Shown: positions 1 through 5,230 of the stretch, in pieces
How positions within the stretch are numbered: position 1 is the first letter of the stretch
How the letters are laid out: each line of letters opens with the position of its first letter
Source of the DNA: CAZSMK01 sp964608095
GTDB lineage: Bacteria > Sumerlaeota > Sumerlaeia > MWCT01 > JAGHBZ01
Reading direction: 5' to 3'
Length of the DNA stretch: 7,167 bases
Assembly: GCA_964608095.1 (NCBI GenBank)
Contig: CAZSMK010000122.1
Span: forward strand, 1 to 7,167
Notes under the pieces: generated by a model
Database searches by the model: none
Told to the model about the DNA's origin: nothing
What the model saw: only the letters and a program-made list of their open reading frames with translations
Program-made: the position numbers and the translations under genes

Positions 1-280
1 GTATTCATTAATGGAATTCTTCAAGGGGAAGATGTAGCATAATGAAAAAAATGGATACGCTCATTCATACGCCATACACAACATTTGACAATATCTCAAT
101 ATGTAGAAATCGAATACGTAAGGTTAAAAAAGGAGTAGTCCAACCCCACAGAATCTGAACAAAAATGACGATAAACCACTGAATAGTATATCTATATATA
201 TATATGCTTAAACCCGTCACAGCTATTTTTTTAATGTTTGAATTCAAGGTTTCTCAACATCTGAAAAACGTGTAATAATC
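1..280. other. AT-rich stretch without a convincing gene
   Basis: I see no supportable gene here. Two + frames are open from the left edge and could be the tail of an upstream gene: one ends in VFINGILQGEDVA at a TAA at 40-42, the other ends at a TAG at 35-37. Neither can be verified from so few codons. The TAA overlaps an ATG at 42 that opens a 38-codon ORF (42-158) with an AGGGGAAG upstream, but its composition is not persuasive. The region is visibly richer in A and T than the genes that follow and contains a TA dinucleotide run. A 10-bp palindrome TTGAATTCAA lies at 238-247, 34 bases before the mscS start. I could not identify a good promoter for mscS. Confidence 0.5.
193..205. repeat. 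TA dinucleotide run
   Basis: Six TA units plus a final T form a short low-complexity tract inside the AT-rich region upstream of the mscS gene. No function is implied; such a tract is easily melted and prone to slippage. Confidence 0.9.
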
Positions 281-1101
281 TTGAACGAACTCACAGAACA
301 GAAAGGAGCAAAGCTGCAGGAATGGATAGTGCTCTATGGGCTGAAGGTGATCGCGGCTGTAGTTATAGTCATCATCGGTTTGTTTATCGCCAAAGGCATT
401 CGTGCCTTAATCCGGCGAATGCTTAAAAAGACACGTCTTGACGATACCCTGGTGTCGTTTGTAGCCAATCTCTGCTATTTCACAATCATGGTGTTTGTGG
501 TTATTGCAGCGTTGGGACAGCTTGGGTGCAGACAACGTCGTTCGTTGCGGTAGTAGGTGCCGCCGGTCTGACAATAGGCCTTGCTCTTCAAGGCTCGCTC
601 GCCAACTTCGCCGCCGGGATTCTAATGATCATCTTCAAGCCTTTCAAGGTCGGCGACTACATTGAGGGCGGTGGCGTTGATGGTATAGTCGAGGAGATAG
701 GAATCTTTACGACGGAACTTAAAACTTTCGATAACAAGAAAATCATTGTTCCGAACGCTAAGTTGACGAGCGACAACATTATCAACTATACCGCCAGGGA
801 AATTCGGCGCGTGGATATAGTGGCAAGCGTGAGCTACAGCGACGATCTTGACAAGGTGAGGAAGGTTCTTGAAGACATTCTTGCCGCTGATGAGCACGTC
901 CTCAAGGAGCCCGCTCCAAAGATCGCGGTGCTCGAGTTGGCCGATAGCAGCGTGAACTTTGCCGTTCGGCCCTGGGTCAAGACATCCGACTATTGGGATG
1001 TGTTCTTTGCTACCCAGGAGAGCATAAAGAAACAATTCGATGCTGCAGGTATAAGCATTCCATTCCCCCAGCAGGATGTGCATCTCTACAAAGTTGACTG
1101 A
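281..1101 (+). pseudogene. mscS: MscS-type mechanosensitive channel, broken by a one-base frameshift
   Basis: Small-conductance mechanosensitive channels sit in the inner membrane and release solutes when hypo-osmotic shock stretches the bilayer. The first frame (TTG start at 281, no ATG in the open frame) gives TM1 at about residues 14-38 and TM2 at about 58-80, ending in AALGQLG. The reading then moves to the -1 frame at about 526, where VQTTSFVAVVGAAGLTIGLA continues the pore helix without a gap. Joined, the protein is about 273 residues, against 286 in E. coli. The pore-helix glycines, both gate leucines (the L of GAAGL and of IGL), the ALQGSL segment and the C-terminal FDAAGISIPFPQQDV motif are all present, so the only lesion is the missing base. 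Restoring a fourth G at GGG (524-526) repairs it. This could be a sequencing error or a real inactivating mutation. I see no slippery heptamer that would suggest programmed frameshifting. Confidence 0.93.
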
Positions 1102-1112
1102 TAGGTCGCCGG

Positions 1113-1156
1113 GACATAGGTGAGGCGCGGAGTTTACCGTGCGCCTCATCTGTGTC
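1113..1156 (+). terminator. Long hairpin after mscS, probable terminator
   Basis: Arms 1113-1128 (GACATAGGTGAGGCGC) and 1141-1156 pair over 16 bp with two G-U wobbles and no other mismatch, around a 12-nt loop. The hairpin begins 11 bases after the mscS stop codon, where a transcription terminator is expected. The sequence just after the stem has only a three-T run, so it may act as an imperfect intrinsic terminator or as an RNA 3'-end stabiliser. Confidence 0.6.
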
Positions 1157-1174
1157 ATCTTTCACGGATTATTT

Positions 1175-1184
1175 CTCGCGCGAG
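1175..1184. promoter_or_regulatory. 10-bp palindrome CTCGCGCGAG
   Basis: A perfect self-complementary decamer lies 21 bases upstream of the -35 box of the promoter at 1206-1235. Its position would suit a regulator binding site, but a palindrome this short can arise by chance and no regulator is encoded nearby. Confidence 0.25.
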
Positions 1185-1205
1185 TCGCGCTCCTTACCTA
1201 ATCTA

Positions 1206-1235
1206 TTGACTCTGACAAAGTCTCTATCGTACAAT
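1206..1235 (+). promoter_or_regulatory. Sigma70-type promoter for the leader, orphan ORF and exporter
   Basis: The -35 box TTGACT (1206-1211) and -10 box TACAAT (1230-1235) are separated by 18 bp, each one base from consensus. Transcription would begin near 1242. It lies downstream of the mscS hairpin and upstream of the ORF at 1459, so it most likely serves the 1459-2764 unit. A second, perfect TATAAT occurs at 1307-1312 but has no recognisable -35 partner. Confidence 0.65.
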
Positions 1236-1241
1236 AAAATA

Positions 1242-1458
1242 AAAAAGTTTTTCATGGTACAGTAAAAGGTTTACGGGATATCGCATTTTTCGTGACATAG
1301 CTGTAATATAATAAGGTATAGATATGGCGGGTATTTCGATCTGAAACGGCGTCGAGGTATAAAGGCGCTTTTTTTAGCGATGGACAAATAGAGCCGCGGA
1401 GAGAACTTAATCGCTTTTCGCTCCGCGGCTTGAATCAATCAGGGGGTAACCAAGGCGC
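1242..1458 (+). other. Long structured 5' leader without a gene
   Basis: About 215 nt separate the predicted transcription start from the next ORF, with no ORF of more than a few codons. The leader contains a perfect 10-bp inverted repeat (AGCCGCGGAG at 1392-1401, CTCCGCGGCT at 1421-1430, 19-nt loop). Before it is a small CGCT/AGCG dyad around a T tract (1366-1379). Neither has the stem followed immediately by T residues that an ordinary terminator needs. I compared it by memory with the manganese (yybP-ykoY), TPP, c-di-GMP and fluoride riboswitch cores and found no match. A cis-acting regulatory RNA or attenuator is possible but unproven. Confidence 0.4.
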
Positions 1459-1701
1459 ATGAAGGTGGTCAAGAAACCGACAAGGACCCTTGATTATACT
1501 GATGTGAACAAAGTCGCCATGCTCGAGAAGGAGTACACCGGACTGTTAAGTATGATCCAGGACAGAACGTCCTCAGAGAACAGGACAAAATATTTGAAAC
1601 CGGGCAGCCAGCATTACGGCGATACCCCAGCGGTAAACAAGTGGTATAAGGGCTACAGGAGGTTAGTGCGCGGGTGCTTTTATAATGTGGGGATTGTATA
1701 A
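1459..1701 (+). CDS. Hypothetical 80-residue protein
   Basis: I do not recognise this protein. It is polar and basic, has no membrane segment or signal peptide, and carries several aromatic residues toward the C-terminus (HYGDTP, NKWYKGYRR, CFYN). An in-frame TAA at 1447-1449 forces the start to ATG 1459 or later. Candidate ribosome sites are AAGG (1452-1455, three bases away) and AGGGGG (1441-1446, twelve bases away), neither ideally spaced. Five of its six arginine codons are AGG or AGA, whereas the neighbouring exporter relies mainly on CGN codons, so it may have a different origin or not be expressed. It ends 34 bases before the exporter, in the same direction, so co-transcription is likely. 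It could also be a remnant of a longer gene. Confidence 0.45.
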   Translation: MKVVKKPTRTLDYTDVNKVAMLEKEYTGLLSMIQDRTSSENRTKYLKPGSQHYGDTPAVNKWYKGYRRLVRGCFYNVGIV

Positions 1702-1735
1702 AAAGTCGTGTAAAAAGTAGCCAGGGAGATACGGA

Positions 1736-2764
1736 ATGAACATTCTAATAACAACCATCAAACATTCGCTCATGATCACGGGCTTTGTAGGTGTGATGAT
1801 GCTCGTGATCGAGTATCTCAACGTTCTCACACGAGGCCGGTGGCAGGAACAATTGCGCGATCAACGCTGGGGGCAGTATCTGCTGGCAGCCTTTCTCGGC
1901 GTAATGCCGGGCTGTCTCGGTGCTTTTGCCGTCATCGCTATGTATTCTCACCGCAGCCTTTCCGTTGGCGCCGTCGTGGCGGCAATGATCGCCACAGCCG
2001 GAGACGAATCCTTCGTAATGTTCGCCATGATTCCTCGAACCGCATTCCTCATACATGGTAGTATGTTTCTTCTCGGAATAGTTTCAGGTGCACTCACGGA
2101 TAGCCTTATTGGCCATCGCGTGACTGCCCGTTTGTCTTGTGAAATCGGATTCAGCATACACGAAGAACCGGATTGCGTTTGTTTCCCACGCGACAAGATG
2201 GTCTCACAGTGGAAACATTGTTCTGCGATGCGAGCTACGCTGTGCGCATCTCTTGTGCTTTTCCTTTTTGCCATCATCGCCGGACTAATCGGTCCGGCGG
2301 AGTGGAACTGGATTCGGGTATCGCTTGCCCTGGTCTCCGCAGTCGCTCTGTTCATTGTGGCTACGGTTCCCGATCATTTTCTCGAAGAGCATTTATGGCG
2401 TCATGTAGTGCTCGGACATGTGCCCCGTGTATTTATGTGGACGTTCGGGGCACTTATCTTTCTTCACTTGATCGTGAATCGATGGGATATCGCCGATGTG
2501 ATTCAACACAATAAATGGATTGTACTTGGCATTGCAGGCATTGTCGGGATCATTCCTGAATCAGGGCCACATCTCATTTTTGTCACTATGTTTGCCAGAG
2601 GACTTATCCCATTCAGCATTCTACTTACAAGCTCGATCGTGCAGGATGGTCATGGCATGCTGCCCCTTCTGGCTCACTCTCGCCGCGCATTCGTGGTGAT
2701 TAAAGTGGTCAACCTCCTGGTCGGACTTACCGTAGGTGGTCTTGTAATGGCTTTCAGGCAATAG
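1736..2764 (+). CDS. Putative arsenic/manganese efflux membrane protein (ArsP_2/DUF2899-like)
   Basis: This 342-residue inner-membrane protein has roughly eight to ten hydrophobic segments and matches, from memory, the family annotated as putative ten-TM heavy-metal exporter, arsenic efflux protein or putative manganese transporter. The signature DHFLEEHLWRHVVLGHVPR (about residues 213-231), followed by FMWTFGAL, is typical of that family. Two internal halves resemble each other: GVMPGCLG with GDES (residues 55-62, 89-92) and GIIPESGP with QDGH (271-278, 303-306), each followed by a proline and then an R-x-A-F or RRAF. A cytoplasmic-type loop has H142, C147, C149, H161 and C162, which could bind metal. 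The start ATG 1736 has AGGGAGA six bases upstream. The transported ion cannot be told from sequence alone; no ArsR-like or MntR-like regulator is in the window. Confidence 0.85.
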   Translation: MNILITTIKHSLMITGFVGVMMLVIEYLNVLTRGRWQEQLRDQRWGQYLLAAFLGVMPGCLGAFAVIAMYSHRSLSVGAVVAAMIATAGDESFVMFAMIPRTAFLIHGSMFLLGIVSGALTDSLIGHRVTARLSCEIGFSIHEEPDCVCFPRDKMVSQWKHCSAMRATLCASLVLFLFAIIAGLIGPAEWNWIRVSLALVSAVALFIVATVPDHFLEEHLWRHVVLGHVPRVFMWTFGALIFLHLIVNRWDIADVIQHNKWIVLGIAGIVGIIPESGPHLIFVTMFARGLIPFSILLTSSIVQDGHGMLPLLAHSRRAFVVIKVVNLLVGLTVGGLVMAFRQ

Positions 2765-2874
2765 GCGGAATCCAGAGGAGACGCGCACCGATAGGGGGAC
2801 ATAGAACTATTTTTAAATGTTCATTTGTTGTTGCATGGTATCTTCTCGTTACATATCATCGATTCCAGTAGTTT

Positions 2875-2882
2875 GGGGGGGG
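2875..2882. repeat. Run of eight G
   Basis: An uninterrupted G8 tract lies in the 250-bp gap between the exporter and the SIMPL gene, about 40 bp upstream of the promoter -35 box. Such tracts are prone to slippage in replication and sequencing. Apart from this tract and the promoter, the gap shows no gene and no clear terminator after the exporter. Confidence 0.9.
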
Positions 2883-2922
2883 TTCACGAAAAGAAGAGAA
2901 CAAAGATGAAAACACATCACTT

Positions 2923-2952
2923 TTGACGATAGAATGAGAAGCATCTTATACT
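2923..2952 (+). promoter_or_regulatory. Sigma70-type promoter of the SIMPL-domain gene
   Basis: TTGACG (2923-2928) and TATACT (2947-2952) are separated by 18 bp, each one base from consensus. The predicted start near 2959 leaves a leader of about 55 nt before the ATG at 3015, with AAAGGAGAGG as ribosome site. This is one of the clearest promoters in the window. Confidence 0.7.
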
Positions 2953-3014
2953 ATAGAAAAAAATCCGTATTGTGTGCAGAGCAATCTAATTAGTGTTCAA
3001 TAAAAGGAGAGGAA

Positions 3015-3779
3015 ATGAAGACGACCATAACCATGGCGATTCTCATAATCTTGATGCTCTTCCCGGCGTGGAGCCAACAGGCACAGCAAGCGCGGATGTA
3101 TGACGATCGCCCCAAGATCACCGTGAACGGCGAAGCGGTTGTCTATGTCAAGCCCGACAAGATTGTGATCACGCTCGGGCTCGAGACGTGGGACAAAGAT
3201 ATCGTCGCTGCGAAAGAGAAAAACAACGACATTCTGAAAACGACTATGGCGGCTGCGAAGGATGTCGGTGTCGCAGAGAAGGATATGCAGACGGATTACC
3301 TTTCAATTGAGCCGCGCTGGACGAGTAACCACAGAAGAGAAGGTTTCATCGGCTACTTTGTACGAAACACCCTGGTCATTACGCTCACCGATACCAAAAA
3401 GGTCGAGGATATCATCACGCGGGCGTTGCTGTCTGGCGTGAATTACATCCACGGCGTTGATTTCCAGACGACAGAGTTCAAGAAGTATCGAGAACAGGCG
3501 AGAGAGTTGGCGCTTAAAGCCGCAAAGGAGAAAGCCGAGAAAATGGCAGCAGTGCTGGGGAACTCAATAGGAACAGCGATTCAAATCAATGAAAGTTACG
3601 CAGGATCACCGTGGTACTATTCAGGATGGTCAGGATGGGGAAGCGCTCGCAGTCACGGCATGTCCCAGAACGTCATGCAGAATGTGTCCGGTGGCTCGGG
3701 GGATATAACTGAAACCGTCGCGCTCGGAAAGATCGCAATTCGGGCAAATGTTACCGTAACTTTTGAACTCAAACAATGA
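3015..3779 (+). CDS. Exported SIMPL-domain (DUF541) protein
   Basis: SIMPL-domain proteins are exported proteins found across bacteria; some have been linked to oxidative-stress tolerance or envelope functions, but the molecular role is mostly unknown. The 254 residues begin with a signal peptide (MKTT followed by a hydrophobic stretch to about residue 17, likely cut after AWS at 20), so the mature protein is probably periplasmic. The single domain spans about 35-252: it opens with KITVNGEAVVYVKPDKIVI, the conserved SIMPL start, has the helical segment REQARELALKAAKEKAEKMA (159-178), and closes with a beta-rich IAIRANVTVTFEL. A glycine-, serine- and tryptophan-rich loop (about 195-228) includes a SGWSGW duplication. 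The start is secured by AAAGGAGAGG just upstream. The next gene follows after 81 nt without a clear terminator, so they are probably co-transcribed. Confidence 0.9.
   Translation: MKTTITMAILIILMLFPAWSQQAQQARMYDDRPKITVNGEAVVYVKPDKIVITLGLETWDKDIVAAKEKNNDILKTTMAAAKDVGVAEKDMQTDYLSIEPRWTSNHRREGFIGYFVRNTLVITLTDTKKVEDIITRALLSGVNYIHGVDFQTTEFKKYREQARELALKAAKEKAEKMAAVLGNSIGTAIQINESYAGSPWYYSGWSGWGSARSHGMSQNVMQNVSGGSGDITETVALGKIAIRANVTVTFELKQ
3621..3638 (+). repeat. Tandem 9-base duplication inside the SIMPL gene
   Basis: TCAGGATGG occurs twice head to tail and encodes SGWSGW (residues 203-208). Being a multiple of three, it keeps frame. It lies in the variable loop before the last beta segment, where length variation should be tolerated. 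Confidence 0.95.
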
Positions 3780-3860
3780 CTGCCGAAACAGGAAAAGCAA
3801 GGGCGACGCGGACATGGTGTGCGCTTGACCCGGGTATTGGCAGAAGGAGACAATGACAGA

Positions 3861-4904
3861 ATGAAAAAACGATTTCTTGTTACTGGAGGCGCAGGCTTTC
3901 TCGGCATTAACCTTATTCGTAGCCTTCTGGCTAAGGGAGAGGAGGTTACGTCACTGGATATTGAGGACTTTGATTTCCCTGATGTGCATGACCGGATTCG
4001 CATTGTGCAAGGAGATATCCGACGAGCCGATGACGTTCGAAAAGCACTTGAGGGGGTTCATATAGTAATACATACGGCAGCGGCGCTGCCACTCTACAAA
4101 CCCGCAGATATCTACTCGACCGATGTGGAAGGCACCCGCACCTTGCTCGAACAGTCGGTTCATCACGGCGTTTCACGATTCATACATATTTCTTCCACCG
4201 CGGTGTATGGAATTCCAGACCATCACCCACTTCTGGAGTCGGATAAGCTCGAAGGCGTGGGTCCCTATGGAGAAGCGAAGGTCGCCGCGGAGGAGGTATG
4301 CGAAGAATACCGTTCCAAGGGGCTTTGTATTCCCATCCTTCGACCGAAATCGTTTATTGGACCTGAGCGATTGGGTGTATTTGCGATGCTGTACGAATGG
4401 GCGAGCGAAGGGCACAACTTTCCTATTTTGGGTCGTGGGGACAATCCTTATCAATACCTTGACGTTGAGGATTTGTGCGATGCGATCTGGTTATGTGCCA
4501 TCCTGAAGGACGATGTGGTCAGCGATACCTTCAACATCGGTGCGGAGAAATTCGGGACGCCGCGAACCGATTTTCAGGCGGTTCTGGATGAAGCCGGATT
4601 CGGAAAACGCGTTATCTCCATTCCTGAAGCGCCTGCAATCCTGGCGCTTCGTATACTCGAGGTATTGCACCTTTCGCCTCTCTATAAATGGATATATGAA
4701 ACCGTCGGGAAAGAGTCGTTCGTCTCGATTGAGAAGGGGAAGACACAATTAGGCTTCGCGCCGAAATACTCTAATGTGGACGCGCTTCTTCGCAACTATA
4801 GATGGTATCTCGAACACAAAGAAGAGTTTCAACAAGGCAGAGGTCTAACCCACCGCACCCCCTGGGCGCAGGGCGCACTGCACTTGCTCAAAGCAATATT
4901 CTAA
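3861..4904 (+). CDS. NAD-dependent epimerase/dehydratase (extended SDR)
   Basis: The protein is an extended short-chain dehydrogenase/reductase of the sugar-nucleotide epimerase type, 347 residues from this start. A Rossmann nucleotide site GGAGFLG is at 9-15, and D33 after the second strand favours NAD over NADP. The conserved GD after strand three is at 51-52, the catalytic Ser/Thr lies in ISSTAVYG (110-117), and the YxxxK pair is Y136 and K140. The C-terminal part sets substrate choice and does not match a specific enzyme I know, so the substrate (sugar nucleotide, sterol-like or other alcohol) is unknown. An in-frame GTG at 3819 would add 14 residues, but ATG 3861 has AAGGAGA ten bases upstream and leaves only MKKRF before the first strand. 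The preceding ATG at 3853 encodes only MTE and overlaps this start. Confidence 0.88.
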   Translation: MKKRFLVTGGAGFLGINLIRSLLAKGEEVTSLDIEDFDFPDVHDRIRIVQGDIRRADDVRKALEGVHIVIHTAAALPLYKPADIYSTDVEGTRTLLEQSVHHGVSRFIHISSTAVYGIPDHHPLLESDKLEGVGPYGEAKVAAEEVCEEYRSKGLCIPILRPKSFIGPERLGVFAMLYEWASEGHNFPILGRGDNPYQYLDVEDLCDAIWLCAILKDDVVSDTFNIGAEKFGTPRTDFQAVLDEAGFGKRVISIPEAPAILALRILEVLHLSPLYKWIYETVGKESFVSIEKGKTQLGFAPKYSNVDALLRNYRWYLEHKEEFQQGRGLTHRTPWAQGALHLLKAIF

Positions 4905-5230
4905 AAAAAGACGAAGGTGCCGTCAAAAAAATTGACTCGTATGGTGTATCTGCGGCCCTTTCGCCACCGATCACTCTATAATCAAAAGTAATCCAATCCC
5001 TCACTCTAAGCTGCCAATAGTTAGTCTTCTTGCAATTATACCTCTGAGGTACTACCATCGCTTTATTGCTGAAAGGAATGGTATCTAAATCATGAGGTCA
5101 CTACCCTAAAAAATATAAGAAGCGTTTTCGGTTTTATGGAGATGTATACCTGCTACGTGCAAAGTCTTATGTAGAAAGTAATCTGATATTTTTGGCTATT
5201 AATTTTGTGAAGAAGAAAGGCTGAAGGGCT
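4905..5230. other. 326-bp intergenic region with dyads and a possible -10 box
   Basis: No ORF or RNA gene is supportable here. A perfect TATAAT lies at 4977-4982 with no matching -35; the TTGACT at 4932-4937 is 39 bp away, too far to pair with it. The middle part holds a group of short dyads and a direct repeat listed separately. The sulfatase ribosome site (AGAAAGG, ending at 5220, or GAAGGG, ending at 5228) closes the region. No strong terminator follows the epimerase: the GACG/CGTC stem at 4911-4925 has only four base pairs. Confidence 0.6.
5039..5105. promoter_or_regulatory. Cluster of TACC/GGTA dyads and a direct repeat, possible operator
   Basis: TACCTCTGAGGTA (5039-5051) is a perfect palindrome with six-base arms. 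It overlaps GGTACTACC (5048-5056), a second perfect dyad. TACCAT (5053-5058) has a matching ATGGTA at 5078-5083. TGAGGTACTACC (5045-5056) recurs as TGAGGTCACTACC at 5093-5105, 48 bases on. The cluster sits downstream of the TATAAT at 4977 and about 125-190 bases before the sulfatase start, so a repressor-type site is conceivable. No regulator is encoded nearby. Confidence 0.35.

Noticed and set aside
42..158. 38-codon + strand ORF overlapping an upstream stop codon (TAATG)
   Set aside because: A ribosome-site-like AGGGGAAG is present, but the residue composition and AT bias look random and there is no neighbour to support coupling.
65..247. 60-residue ORF on the - strand in the AT-rich start region
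   Set aside because: It is low-complexity, reads through the TA repeat to give IYIYRY, and has no family signal.
524..532. Programmed -1 frameshifting in mscS
   Set aside because: No X-XXY-YYZ slippery heptamer or convincing downstream stimulatory structure is visible, and MscS proteins are not known for this.
622..1158. 178-residue ORF on the - strand opposite mscS
   Set aside because: It is the antisense shadow of the conserved MscS reading frame and ends in the downstream hairpin.
1242..1458. Known riboswitch upstream of the exporter unit
   Set aside because: I could not match manganese, TPP, c-di-GMP-I or fluoride cores by eye, so I kept it only as an unclassified leader.
1681..1686. 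Perfect TATAAT just before the exporter gene
   Set aside because: It lies within the end of the 80-residue ORF and has no -35 box at a usable distance.
2793..2817. GGGGGACATAGAACTATTTTTAAA resembling sequences near REP-associated transposases
   Set aside because: Only a vague memory match, no inverted partner and no transposase in the window; the shared GGGACATAG 9-mer with 1111-1119 is expected by chance.
3825..3854. TTGACC-18 bp-GACAAT as a separate promoter for the epimerase
   Set aside because: It would overlap the ribosome site and start transcription at about the ATG, removing the clear Shine-Dalgarno sequence.
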